Below are positions 1-9,106 of a stretch of DNA of 64,000 nt, piece by piece (position 1 is the stretch's first letter; every line of letters begins with the position of its first letter). The translations under genes and the position numbers were made by a program. The notes beneath the pieces were generated by a model. The model was not told the DNA's origin. It made no database searches and saw nothing but the letters and a program-made list of their open reading frames with translations. This stretch comes from Tolypothrix sp. NIES-4075 (GTDB taxonomy: Bacteria > Cyanobacteriota > Cyanobacteriia > Cyanobacteriales > Nostocaceae), in NCBI RefSeq assembly GCF_002218085.1, contig NZ_BDUC01000002.1, positions 682,001 to 746,000 of the forward strand, written 5' to 3'.

Positions 1-366
1 TGTCCCGTGTCCTTTAGCTTCTTTGCGAATAATTAGCGCTGGTATTGGTCGATTTTCATACGCAGAAACCACACTCACTGCTGTGACAATTGGATCTGCA
101 CCCAATGTCAAACCGGCTACAGCTTGCGTATTTTCTGGTAGTCGGGATAGAAGAATGCGACCAATAGCTAAAGCACCTTGAGGATTAAGTGTTACCTGCT
201 TCCCATTGATGTAATAAGAACTCGCTTGCCCAGAAGAAAGTATAAAATCACCTTCTTGGTAAGCCAGTCGGCAAAATAAATCTAGCAACTGTTGGTGCAG
301 AATATTCAAATCGGCAGTAGATGCCCACAAGTCAGACTGGGTAAAGGTTTCAGCTTGATAATTCAT
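1..366 (-). CDS. pyrE: Orotate phosphoribosyltransferase, C-terminus cut off by the window edge
   Basis: The frame reads from an ATG at 364-366 leftward to base 1 without a stop and gives the first 122 residues. Orotate phosphoribosyltransferase joins orotate to PRPP to make OMP in pyrimidine synthesis. The visible part has the family layout: an ISSG-like segment (FILSSGQASSYYINGK, residues about 41-56), a GLTLGADPI stretch (about 85-93), and the PRPP-contacting run RKEAKGHG at the very end. The rest of the PRPP loop lies outside the window. The gene is divergent from the secreted-protein gene at 469. Confidence 0.9.
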   Translation of the reverse strand, partial: MNYQAETFTQSDLWASTADLNILHQQLLDLFCRLAYQEGDFILSSGQASSYYINGKQVTLNPQGALAIGRILLSRLPENTQAVAGLTLGADPIVTAVSVVSAYENRPIPALIIRKEAKGHGT

Positions 367-468
367 CACAATACATTAAAAGTTGTGCTACACCAAAGGT
401 TGAACTCATCAAAGTTCTGAAATTAAGCATAAGTTAAGATTTGCCCATCATATTGAGGAGTAATAAAT

Positions 469-900
469 ATGGGTATAAAATTTAAAGCTCTTGGCGGTTT
501 ATTAGTGCTGCTAGCTGCGAGTATTAGCATTCCAGCTTTTGCCGATGACAAGGGGACAACTAATTATGAAACACCGAATGAAGTATTTGACCGAGCTTTC
601 TTTAAAAACGATCGCAATTTCTACGGCAACAACACTTTTAGACGGCAAATAGACTGGCTGGTAGGACCTGGTTCGTTGTTCCGCAATTCCTTCCCAGAAA
701 GTGAAATAGCGCGTGATGCTGAGTTGGTTAACGTTGTCTATCGCGACGTTCTCAATCAGCAAGTTGGCAACGATCCATATATTCGCACGCCAGATTTACC
801 CAATCCTTATAATACATCCTTAATGATGTCTCCTCGCTTAAACTCCAACAAGCTCAAAACCGGCACTGAATTTAGGTTTGATACTGTACCACCTCGCTAA
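469..900 (+). CDS. Secreted protein of unknown function
   Basis: A 143-residue protein with a clear Sec signal peptide: basic MGIKFK start, hydrophobic core, and a likely cut after AFA at about residue 25. The mature part is polar, rich in Asn, Arg and Phe, with no cysteine pair and no motif I recognise. A strong ribosome site (TGAGGAG, 452-458) sits nine bases before the ATG, which supports this start. It is probably a periplasmic or lumenal protein. I do not recognise the family; it is not PsbU or PsbQ by motif. Confidence 0.75.
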   Translation: MGIKFKALGGLLVLLAASISIPAFADDKGTTNYETPNEVFDRAFFKNDRNFYGNNTFRRQIDWLVGPGSLFRNSFPESEIARDAELVNVVYRDVLNQQVGNDPYIRTPDLPNPYNTSLMMSPRLNSNKLKTGTEFRFDTVPPR

Positions 901-968
901 AATACCGCTACGCTAAATCAATAGTCAATAGTCATGATTTTTATGACTATTGACCAAAGTCCAAAATT

Positions 969-1058
969 TTTGGCGTTGTATATTTTTGGGATAATTTTGT
1001 GATATGCGTCAAAAATTGAACGTCTCTAGGATTCATCCCACGGTCATGCAATGCCAAA
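969..1058. repeat. MITE-like palindromic element, copy 1
   Basis: About 90 bp bounded by imperfect inverted ends (TTTGGCGTTGTAT on the left, ATGCAATGCCAAA on the right; 11 of 13 pair). The right half contains ATTCATCCCACGGT, shared with the second copy at 41985-42083. No open reading frame. It lies directly beside the tRNA gene. Confidence 0.6.
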
Positions 1059-1073
1059 TTTATCATGATTGGA

Positions 1074-1146
1074 TGCGCCCTACTGGAATCGAACCAGTCT
1101 GAAAGCGAATTATGAGCTCGCTGCCTCCCCAATCGGCCAAAGGCGC
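1074..1146 (-). tRNA. tRNA with CAT anticodon (Met, elongator type, or Ile2)
   Basis: Read on the minus strand, the 73 bases fold as a tRNA: acceptor GCGCCTT pairing with AGGGCGC (one G-T pair), a three- to four-pair D stem (GCC/GGC), anticodon stem GCGAG/TTCGC with loop CTCATAA, and T stem ACTGG/CCAGT with loop TTCGATT. The anticodon is CAT. The first pair is G-C and the anticodon stem lacks three G-C pairs, so it is not the initiator. Elongator Met and lysidine-modified Ile cannot be told apart by eye. The CCA end is not encoded (TCC follows the discriminator A). Confidence 0.88.
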
Positions 1147-1402
1147 TTATTTAGGTTTGAGATTGCTATGAATTCTTAGCCCTATTGCTAATTTTAGCGT
1201 TAGGTAGCAACCTCACGACTCGATTTTAACATGAGTTCACAGACTGTGAACCCTCTACAATAGTTTAGCAGATTTTATACTACATAATTTGACACAGAAA
1301 TAGGGCAGACTAATATTGATTAAGTCTTTTAAAGATTGAAGTACACACCTTCAATTTTTTTACATAAATAGACTATCATTCTTTGGCAATAGCTTCTTGG
1401 CA

Positions 1403-2098
1403 ATGAAATTAAATTCCACTGTACTTCTGACGTTGATTTTATTAACCCTAATGTTGGGAGCGGGTTCTGTAAGCGCGTTTTGGGGCTTTACTTTGGGGAG
1501 TTCCGCACTTAAGGGTGTGACAACCCCAGATGGTCGTCCTACAACCAAATTCGCCAGCAGTAAGGCAAACAGCGCCCAACATCAAGCGGTAACGTTATTA
1601 AGAGAGGAAGAAATCCTCAAAATTGTTAAGTCCCGGATTGAGGGTAAGAGCAAGGCTGCTAAAGCTAAAAAGTCTGATGACGAGGACGAAGAAAATACCC
1701 GCAAGCCAAAACCTCAGGAAACACCGACTGAAGTCGAAGAAAAACCCCAAGCCGGATTTCCCATCGCTGCTGAAAGCCAGAAAGTAACAATTTCTGTACA
1801 ATCTGCTCGCTACTCTGGCGGTGATTTGCTACTTCGCGTGAAAATGCAGAATAAAGGAGCCGATTCCGTGCGCTTTTTATACAGTTTTTTGGACGTCACC
1901 GATGACAAAGGACGAACTTTAAGCGCCAGTACCGAAGGCTTGCCAGCAGAATTGCCTGCAAATGGACCGACATTTTCTGGTACAGTGAGTATTCCTACGC
2001 CTTTGCTTGACGATGTAAAGCGTATCTCACTTGCCTTGACTGATTATCCCGATCAAAAATTGAAACTGGAAGTGCCAAATATTCCTGTGGAAAGGTAG
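1403..2098 (+). CDS. Secreted or membrane-anchored protein with acidic linker, unknown function
   Basis: Start taken at the ATG at 1403; a TTG two codons upstream is also open. The 231-residue product has an N-terminal hydrophobic helix ending in VSAF (signal peptide or anchor, residues 1-26). A charged Lys/Glu/Pro-rich linker follows at about 75-120, then a C-terminal domain (about 130-231) of alternating strands that looks like an immunoglobulin-type or DUF4352-like beta sandwich (ISVQSARYSGGDLLLRVKMQNKG and on). Probably periplasmic. The function is not recognised. Confidence 0.7.
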   Translation: MKLNSTVLLTLILLTLMLGAGSVSAFWGFTLGSSALKGVTTPDGRPTTKFASSKANSAQHQAVTLLREEEILKIVKSRIEGKSKAAKAKKSDDEDEENTRKPKPQETPTEVEEKPQAGFPIAAESQKVTISVQSARYSGGDLLLRVKMQNKGADSVRFLYSFLDVTDDKGRTLSASTEGLPAELPANGPTFSGTVSIPTPLLDDVKRISLALTDYPDQKLKLEVPNIPVER

Positions 2099-2629
2099 GG
2101 ATTGGGGATTGGGGATTGGGTAATGGGTAATGGTGAGAAAGAGCGCCCCTTCTCTATGCACGCCAGAGCCGGCACGTTCACGCGTAGCGTAGGCGTGACA
2201 GGAGAGGGAAACCCTCCCTTTCTCGCTGGCTCACCGTGCTGCTTTGTTAAGCGCGTTGAGGAGCCAGTGCGCCCTTGGAGGTCACGAACGCTATCTGCAC
2301 AGCCGCGTGCGACTGGCTCTAGAGTTGGGGTAAAAGAAAGAAGAAATATTTCTCCCCCTGCCCCCTTGTCCTGTGCCAGTCGCAGATAGCGTTCGTGACC
2401 TCACGCGGCTGTGCTTCAACGCTCTTAACCCGACGCCAGATGCCGAGGGCGTTCGTGACCTCCGCACGGCACTGGTGCAGCAACGCACTGGCGCAGCAAC
2501 GCGCTCGCTCCCCTTGTCCCCTTGTCTCCCCAATCCCCAGTTTGGTCGTAAACAATCAACAACTAAGCACTAACAATCGCTAATCTCAATACTATCTTTC
2601 TAAATAGGAGCGTCAGTTGTACACGGGCT
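2099..2629. repeat. Repeat-filled intergenic region with GC-rich hairpins
   Basis: No credible gene. It opens with heptad repeats (GGGGATT units). It continues with hairpin-forming GC-rich blocks: GGGAAACCCTCCC near 2207, and GTTCGTGACCTC appearing twice directly (2391, 2450) with an inverted partner GGTCACGAACGC near 2280. Related blocks occur near 11900-12050 and 20590-20640. Open frames here have skewed composition and overlap on both strands. Confidence 0.7.
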
Positions 2630-3994
2630 TTGGCGGTGATTGGTTTTCCTAGTTTAAGTTTGACAGATGTGGGGCTGCGATTGTTGTCAGTGCTGCTGCT
2701 GATAGCCATCAATGCTTTTTTTGTAACAGCCGAGTTTTCGATAGTGACAGTGAGGCGATCGCGCATTCAGCAGTTAGTCGAAGCTGGTGATATTCAGGCG
2801 ATCGCTGTGGAAATTTTGCAACGTAGTATAGATAGATTGCTATCTACTACTCAGTTAGGCATTACTTTGTCTAGCTTGGCGTTGGGTTGGATTGGCGAAA
2901 GTACAATTGTCGGGTTAGTAGGTTCATGGCTGGAATCATTGCCTTTACCTATGGGGACGAGTATGTTTATCGCTCATTCCCTATCGATCCCGATCGCTTT
3001 TTTCTTAATCGCTTATCTACAAATTATTTTAGGGGAACTATGTCCCAAATCGATAGCCATGCTGTACTCAGAACAGCTAGCGCGGTTTTTGGGACCTTCA
3101 GTAAAAGCGATCGTTAGATTTTTCAGCCCCTTTATCTGGATTCTCAACCAATCAACTCGCGCCATCATGCGATTGTTTGGCATTCAGTATACAGGACAAA
3201 GCTGGCTACCACCTGTTACCTCAAAAGAACTGCAACTGATTATCTCTACAGAACGAGAATCTACTGGTTTGCAGCTTTCAGAACGAGAATTGCTTAATAA
3301 TGTGTTTGAATTTGGTGATGTAACAGCACAAGCAGTGATGGTTCCCCGCACCAGCATTATAGCTTTGCCCAAAGATGCCACCTTCAACAGATTGCTGACT
3401 GAAATGGTAGCGACTGGTCACTCTCGCTATCCTGTCATCGGCGAATCTTTAGACGATATTCGCGGCATTATTTATTTTAAAGATTTGGCAGAACCTTTAG
3501 CTATTAACAAGCTGACATTACAGACACATATCCAGCCTTGGATGCGTCCTGCGCGGTTTGTGCCAGAACATATGCCTTTAAGTGAATTATTGCCCCGGAT
3601 GCAGCAAGAGAAACCAGCAATGGCGATCGTCGTGAATGAATTTGGCGGTACTGTGGGACTAGTAACCATTCAAGATGTCATTGCCGAAATTATCGGCGAC
3701 GCAAGCGAAGCCGAAAGTAGCGACGACTTGTTAATCAAGATGTTAGATGAACAAACATATTTGGTGCAAGCACAAATCAACTTAGAAGACTTTAACGAAG
3801 TCTTGCACTTCAATTTGCCTTTAACTAAAAAATATCAGACATTAGGTGGCTTTTTGCTCTACCAATTGCAGAAAATTCCTTCTATGGGGGAAACCTTCAA
3901 TTATAACAATCTAGAGTTTACCGTCATGTCCGTCACAGGACCACGCCTGCACCAAATCCAAGTGCGACGCCTTGAAGAGGAGAGGGGGGGATGA
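2630..3994 (+). CDS. CNNM/CBS-domain membrane protein, HlyC/CorC (TerC-like hemolysin) family
   Basis: A protein of about 454 residues with the complete family order: an N-terminal CNNM (DUF21) membrane domain with three to four helices (about 8-190, beginning LLLIAINAFFVTAEFSIV), a CBS pair (about 210-340, with MVPRTSIIALP and IVVNEFGGTVGLVTIQDV), and a CorC_HlyC C-terminal domain (about 365-445). Members are linked to magnesium or cobalt efflux, but substrates are rarely shown. The ATG-less start is uncertain: TTG 2630 or GTG 2636; AGGAG lies at 2606-2610. The last residues (EEERGG) run into repeat DNA. Confidence 0.88.
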   Translation: MAVIGFPSLSLTDVGLRLLSVLLLIAINAFFVTAEFSIVTVRRSRIQQLVEAGDIQAIAVEILQRSIDRLLSTTQLGITLSSLALGWIGESTIVGLVGSWLESLPLPMGTSMFIAHSLSIPIAFFLIAYLQIILGELCPKSIAMLYSEQLARFLGPSVKAIVRFFSPFIWILNQSTRAIMRLFGIQYTGQSWLPPVTSKELQLIISTERESTGLQLSERELLNNVFEFGDVTAQAVMVPRTSIIALPKDATFNRLLTEMVATGHSRYPVIGESLDDIRGIIYFKDLAEPLAINKLTLQTHIQPWMRPARFVPEHMPLSELLPRMQQEKPAMAIVVNEFGGTVGLVTIQDVIAEIIGDASEAESSDDLLIKMLDEQTYLVQAQINLEDFNEVLHFNLPLTKKYQTLGGFLLYQLQKIPSMGETFNYNNLEFTVMSVTGPRLHQIQVRRLEEERGG

Positions 3995-4039
3995 GGAGAG
4001 GGGGGCAGGGGGGGCAGGGGAGGCAGGTTGCCCAGCGAG

Positions 4040-4291
4040 CGAGCGCTCTTGGGGTAAATCAATCGCGTCCTCTGTAAGTGCCTAACCGCCCCATTGCCAT
4101 AAGTCAAATTTTACCACTTAATGTTCTACCACTCCAGCTTGTTGAGCAACTAACAGCGCTGACTGTAACTCTCGCCGATGTCGCTGCTGGTAATCAAAGG
4201 ATATGGCGTGACACTCACAACCGTCAGCTTTGGCTTGATAGAGAATTGTGGAAGAATCTAATCCTCCAGACAATAGAATTACAGCTTTCAT
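4040..4291 (-). pseudogene. queC: Truncated 7-cyano-7-deazaguanine synthase (queC) remnant
   Basis: Read leftward from the ATG at 4289-4291, the frame gives MKAVILLSGGLDSSTILYQA, then a stretch ending GVVEH. This is the N-terminus of QueC with its SGGLDSS PP-loop. A TAA follows where the family continues, then VVKFDLWQWGG, a TAG, and ALTEDAIDLPQER, all in the same frame. After about 80 codons the match stops in repeat DNA beside the CorC-family gene. QueC (about 230 residues) makes the preQ0 precursor of queuosine. Two nonsense codons plus loss of the last two thirds make this a dead fragment. Confidence 0.85.
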
Positions 4292-4909
4292 CTGAGTTTT
4301 AATTTTTGATTTGATTTGTCAACATGCTACAAACAGAGGTTGTGTGAGTGTATGCAAGCGTGGTCTATACGAAACAAGAGAGTGGCAAGCCGCCTTAAAG
4401 AAGGAAATTGCATCAATCGAAGCCAAAACGTGGCACGATGACTTAAACAAGCCGCTCTGGGTTTCTGCCGGATTTTGGAGATTATTCAATGAAAATAATT
4501 TAAGTGTATGAGCGATCGCAATTTCAAATGAAACTCTTCTTGTTGAAAATCCTCTAAGTAGTATATTTTTTAGGTTTTGTAATTTTACTGACAATAAAGT
4601 GAAGAATTTTAACTTGTCTTCAATCAATATTGATCTCGGTAAGTAATTCCCTAAATGCAGAGCGAGAAAGTAACCCTTATTTCTTACTTAATTTTTAAAG
4701 TTAATAAAAAGACATATTAGGTTTTGTGTAAAGCGCAAAAAAACTAATCGCTCAAAACTAAATATACAAAACAAACTTAGATTGCGGGAACTCACAACAA
4801 ACTTTGAAATTCTTCATAAATAGAACCTCTATGTTACCATCTGGATGGTTTTAGACGGCTCGTGACTAGCAATAAAGTATAAACGCCAACGCTCGAAGCG
4901 TCTTTAGAT
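4292..4909. other. AT-rich intergenic region with one doubtful small frame
   Basis: About 600 bases between the queC remnant and the oxidoreductase gene. A 66-codon plus-strand frame (4311-4511) includes an amphipathic helix-like run (EWQAALKKEIASIEAKTW) but has no ribosome site and no recognised relatives. It may be the tail of a decayed gene. A conflicting minus-strand frame covers the same bases. Nothing else is recognised. Confidence 0.4.
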
Positions 4910-4933
4910 TTGGTGGTTGAGGAGAAAATAGTA

Positions 4934-6016
4934 GTGCAAAATAGCATGTCAGTGGCAGAACCGAATCCATATATACAACGAAACCAGCCACGACCGATCC
5001 GCATAGGCGTGATTGGGGTGGGTAACATGGGACAACATCACACGCGTGTACTCAGTTCAATGAAAGACGTTGAACTGGTCGGGGTGTCAGATATTAATGT
5101 CGAGCGAGGGTTAGAAACCGCCAGCAAATATAAGGCGCGTTTCTTTGAAGATTACTGTGACTTACTGCCTCATGTAGATGCAGTTTGTGTCGCGGTTCCC
5201 ACGCGCTTGCATTATGCCGTCGGCATCAACTGTCTTTTGGCAGGAATTCATGTTTTGATGGAAAAGCCGATCGCCGCAAGCATTTCTGAGGCAGAATCCT
5301 TAGTAAATGCCGCTGCTGAATCTCAATGTATCCTGCAAGTAGGTCACATTGAGCGTTTTAGTCCAGCTTTCCAAGAATTGAGCAAAGTGCTGAAAACAGA
5401 GGAAGTGCTGGCTCTAGAAGCTCACCGCATGAATCCTTACTCAGACCGGGCAAACGATGTGTCAGTTGTGTTGGATCTGATGATCCACGACATTGACCTA
5501 CTTTTAGAATTAGCCGCATCCCCAGTAGTGAAGTTGACGGCTAGTGGTAGTCGCGCCCAAGACTCTGGCTATTTAGATTATGTCACAGCTACCTTGGGGT
5601 TTGCTAATGGCATTGTCGCTACCCTCACAGCCAGCAAAATCACTCATCGTAAAATTCGCCGCATTTCTGCTCATTGCAAAAACTCGTTTACAGAAGCAGA
5701 TTTTCTTAAAAATGAAATTTTGATTCATCGGCACAGTATTGCCAATTCAATGATGGATCATCGACAAGTCTTTTACAAGCAGGATGGTTTAATAGAACAA
5801 GTCTACACCAGTAATATTGATAAGCTAGGTGCAGAATTAGAGCATTTTGTCAACTGTGTACATGGTGGCAATCAACCTTCAGTTGGTGGCGAACAAGCGC
5901 TAAAAGCTCTCAGATTGGCAAGTTTAATTGAACAAATGGCTTTGGAAGATAAAGTTTGGAACCCATTAGAGTGGCAATCTGAACATTTGGTTCAATCATT
6001 GTCTCCTACAGTTTAA
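4934..6016 (+). CDS. Gfo/Idh/MocA-family NAD(P)-dependent oxidoreductase
   Basis: A 360-residue protein from the GTG at 4934, preferred because GAGGAG lies nine bases upstream at 4919-4924. TTG 4910, GTG 4913 and ATG 4946 are alternatives. The N-terminal Rossmann fold shows GVIGVGNMGQHH. The family EKP signature appears as VLMEKPIAAS, and the C-terminal domain has the metal- or substrate-site-like LMIHDIDLLLEL. Members oxidise or reduce sugars, inositols or pigments; the substrate cannot be told. A strong terminator follows directly, so it is probably transcribed alone. Confidence 0.87.
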   Translation: MQNSMSVAEPNPYIQRNQPRPIRIGVIGVGNMGQHHTRVLSSMKDVELVGVSDINVERGLETASKYKARFFEDYCDLLPHVDAVCVAVPTRLHYAVGINCLLAGIHVLMEKPIAASISEAESLVNAAAESQCILQVGHIERFSPAFQELSKVLKTEEVLALEAHRMNPYSDRANDVSVVLDLMIHDIDLLLELAASPVVKLTASGSRAQDSGYLDYVTATLGFANGIVATLTASKITHRKIRRISAHCKNSFTEADFLKNEILIHRHSIANSMMDHRQVFYKQDGLIEQVYTSNIDKLGAELEHFVNCVHGGNQPSVGGEQALKALRLASLIEQMALEDKVWNPLEWQSEHLVQSLSPTV

Positions 6017-6071
6017 AAAGTAAAAGGTAAAAGGTAGAAGGTAGAAATAACTTTTACCTTTTACTTTTTTT
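6016..6071 (+). terminator. Rho-independent terminator after the oxidoreductase gene
   Basis: A long A/T-rich stem, AAAAGTAAAAGGTAAAAG paired with CTTTTACCTTTTACTTTT, runs directly into a T tract. It overlaps the stop codon end of the upstream gene. The arms are made of the AAAAGGT-type short repeat common in this genome. Confidence 0.75.
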
Positions 6072-6219
6072 GCCTTCGTGTTTTAAGGCGGAAAGTGCAA
6101 ATTTTATTACAGCAAAATCAAAGTATTTAAACTCTCACAAAAAGAAATTATTTTTTTTTAAGAAATATTAAGTTTAATTGAGCAATTAAACTGGTGTAGT
6201 AATTTGAGGAATCGACTTC

Positions 6220-6834
6220 ATGGGAGATTGGATCAAAAACACGATTGAATCCCTAGGTTACTTGGGAATAGCGGCGCTGATGTTTGTGGAAAATCTCTTT
6301 CCCCCGATCCCATCAGAACTAATCATGCCACTGGCGGGATATAGTGCGAATCTACCAGAAGCAAAACTCAACGTTATTGGCGTATTTTTTGCGGGGCTAT
6401 GTGGTTCTGTATTGGGTGGATTAGTTTGGTACTACCCAGGCAAATTTTTGGGCGAAGAGCGTTTGAAAGTTTTGGCTGACAAGTATGGCAAGTGGATAAC
6501 TGTATCTAGCAAAGATATCACTAAGGCAAAACGCTGGTTTGATAAGCAAGGTAGCAAAGCGGTATTGATTGGTCGCCTTGTGCCGGGAGTTCGCACATTA
6601 ATTTCTGTGCCCGCAGGAATTAGCAATATGCCGTTGTTGCCTTTCCTATTTTACACAACTTTGGGTAGCGCTGCTTGGGTAGGTTTGCTAACATACTCTG
6701 GATACGTGTTGGGTAGTCAGTACGAACTTGTGGATAAGTACCTTGCGCCTGTATCTAAAATCGTGCTTGGGTGTCTTGCTCTAGCATTTATTTTTTGGGT
6801 AGTCAAGCGCAAGCGAAAAAACAGGAGAAAATGA
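6220..6834 (+). CDS. DedA-family inner-membrane protein
   Basis: A 204-residue membrane protein with the DedA/VTT (SNARE-associated) hallmarks: MFVENLFPPIPSELIMPLAG near the start and GRLVPGVRTLISVPAG at about residues 112-127, including the conserved arginine. Four to five hydrophobic segments end in a very basic cytoplasmic tail (KRKRKNRRK). DedA proteins move undecaprenyl phosphate or phospholipids between leaflets and support membrane potential and envelope integrity. The length is standard. It starts at ATG 6220 after a weak GAGGAA site. Confidence 0.9.
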   Translation: MGDWIKNTIESLGYLGIAALMFVENLFPPIPSELIMPLAGYSANLPEAKLNVIGVFFAGLCGSVLGGLVWYYPGKFLGEERLKVLADKYGKWITVSSKDITKAKRWFDKQGSKAVLIGRLVPGVRTLISVPAGISNMPLLPFLFYTTLGSAAWVGLLTYSGYVLGSQYELVDKYLAPVSKIVLGCLALAFIFWVVKRKRKNRRK

Positions 6835-7042
6835 CAACAAGAGCGCTAATTGTGTAATAGCAAGCGTGAAGAGTGCCAAAAATTCGCCTACACTATCCTA
6901 AATAATGTTAACTTTTTTAACGCATTAAGTAATTCTTGGCGTATTTCTGGCTACACCAAACGCAAGCAAAAGTTTCTGCTTGACGCATTTTTGTAAGATG
7001 AGCATGATAACTTTTAAAGCTAAGTAAAGACTAGGAGCTTTC

Positions 7043-8200
7043 ATGACAGACCAACCTTCCGCCGCTACTCCAATGAATGCCGCTGCTATCCCCATGAATA
7101 GAGTGTCGGCATCTACCCCGCTAAATGCTGCTAATAATGTTCCCAAGCCTGGTATAGGTATGGTTACAGGGAAAGCGATTCTTAGTGTTGATTTAGGTAG
7201 AACTTCCACCAAGACTTGTGTAAGTCGCGAACCGAACAATGTGATGTTCGTGCCCGCTAACGTCAAGCAAATGACTATGGAACAAGTGCGTGGTGGCGTT
7301 TTTGAGGCACGCGCTACTGACCCGTTAATGGATCTGTGGCTGGAGTATCAAGGCAATGGCTATGCTGTTGGTCAACTAGCAGCAGATTTTGGAGCAAATC
7401 TGGGAGTCGGTCAATCTAAGGTTGAAGATGCACTAATAAAAGTTTTGGCTTGTGCTGGCTACTTCAAGCTGAAAGATGAAATCTCAGTTATTCTCGGTCT
7501 GCCTTTTCTTTCTTTAGAGCAATTTGAAAGAGAAAAAGCACAACTGATTAGCCAAGTGAGCGGTCCCCATGTGATGAACTTCCGGGGAGAAGCTGTGAAC
7601 TTGACTGTCAGCAAGGTTTGGGTAATGCCAGAAGGCTATGGCAGTCTTTTATGGTGTGAAGCTCAACCGAAAAAAGGACCGGGAGTTCCAGATTTTACCA
7701 AAGTTTCGGTGGCGATCGTTGATATCGGACATCAAACTATCGATTGTTTAATGGTGGATAACTTCCGTTTCGCTCGCGGTGCTTCTAAGAGCGAAGACTT
7801 TGCGATGAGCAAGTTTTATGAAATAGTCGCCAAAGAGATTGAAGGAGCGGATAGTCAGTCTCTAGCGTTAATTTCGGCTGTGAACAAGCCCAAAGGCGAT
7901 CGCTTTTATCGTCCTAAAGGTGCTAGCAAGCCAACTAACCTAGATGATTTTCTCCCCAACCTGACAGAGCAGTTTTCTCGTCAGATATGCGATCGCGTGC
8001 TAGCATGGCTGCCAGAACGTGTTACTGATGTGATTCTCACTGGCGGTGGTGGTGAGTTCTTCTGGGAAGATATGCAACGGCTGCTCAAAGAAGCAAAAAT
8101 TAATGCCCACCTAGCTGCTCCCTCTCGCCAAGCTAACGCTTTAGGGCAGTATATTTATGGAGAAGCACAGATTTCTTCGAGTCGCTCCGCTAGGGCTTAA
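7043..8200 (+). CDS. ParM/StbA-type actin-like ATPase
   Basis: A 385-residue actin-fold protein. After a low-complexity Ala/Pro/Asn N-terminus (1-45) come the nucleotide-site motifs: phosphate 1 (ILSVDLGRTSTKT, about 50-62), phosphate 2 (VAIVDIGHQTIDCLM, about 220-235), and the adenosine motif (VILTGGGGEFF, about 330-340). This layout fits plasmid-segregation filaments (ParM, AlfA, Alp7A) more than MreB or FtsA. The next gene starts five bases later and encodes a ribbon-helix-helix-like coiled-coil protein, the place where a ParR-like adaptor would be. ATG start with an AGGAG site at 7031-7035. Confidence 0.82.
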   Translation: MTDQPSAATPMNAAAIPMNRVSASTPLNAANNVPKPGIGMVTGKAILSVDLGRTSTKTCVSREPNNVMFVPANVKQMTMEQVRGGVFEARATDPLMDLWLEYQGNGYAVGQLAADFGANLGVGQSKVEDALIKVLACAGYFKLKDEISVILGLPFLSLEQFEREKAQLISQVSGPHVMNFRGEAVNLTVSKVWVMPEGYGSLLWCEAQPKKGPGVPDFTKVSVAIVDIGHQTIDCLMVDNFRFARGASKSEDFAMSKFYEIVAKEIEGADSQSLALISAVNKPKGDRFYRPKGASKPTNLDDFLPNLTEQFSRQICDRVLAWLPERVTDVILTGGGGEFFWEDMQRLLKEAKINAHLAAPSRQANALGQYIYGEAQISSSRSARA

Positions 8201-8205
8201 AACTG

Positions 8206-8715
<510 letters not shown>

Positions 8716-8753
8716 ACAGTCATCAGGGTATTGAGTAAAAAATGTCAAGAAAC

Positions 8754-8794
8754 ATCCTTAATAGTAACTACTATTAAGGATTGTTAATTTTTTT
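8754..8794 (+). terminator. Rho-independent terminator after the ParM-like pair
   Basis: Perfect 13-bp stem (ATCCTTAATAGTA and its complement) with a two-base loop at 8754-8781, followed by a T-rich tract. It closes the two-gene unit. Confidence 0.8.
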
Positions 8795-8891
8795 AGATAA
8801 AAATTATAGTTTTGCGTGGTTACGGGTGGTCAGATTCTGACTTCTTAAAGAAGTCGGGAATCTTGCGAGAAGTTAGATACAAAAAACATGT

Positions 8892-8943
8892 TTGTAGTAA
8901 GCACGAAGCGTGCTTAAATAGAGCGCTTAAGCGCTCACTACAA
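8892..8943. repeat. Palindromic repeat of the TTGTAGTAAGC / GCTCACTACAA type
   Basis: Outer arms TTGTAGT and ACTACAA enclose two nested hairpins (AAGCACGAAGCGTGCTT and GAGCGCTTAAGCGCTC). Relatives are at 14245-14275, 18717-18740 and 53810-53875. The rest of the 390-base gap before 9107 shows nothing further that I recognise. Confidence 0.65.
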
Positions 8944-9106
8944 CCGCAGTGCTTTCTTTGTACTGGGAACTTTTAGGAACACATTCGCTCACATTTGTGT
9001 CGTAATTGACTAGGGCTAACAGTAATTTTTTACATACTTAATTGTTTTTTTACATAAAGGCGTGTATAAATGCTAGAATTCACAGTTGGAAAGTTAGGAT
9101 ACCTCA

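Noticed and set aside
2102..2583. Several overlapping frames on both strands
   Set aside because: All fall within heptad and hairpin repeats, have skewed composition and no ribosome sites.
4078..4302. Plus-strand 74-codon frame
   Set aside because: It is antisense to the queC remnant, whose minus-strand reading matches a known family.
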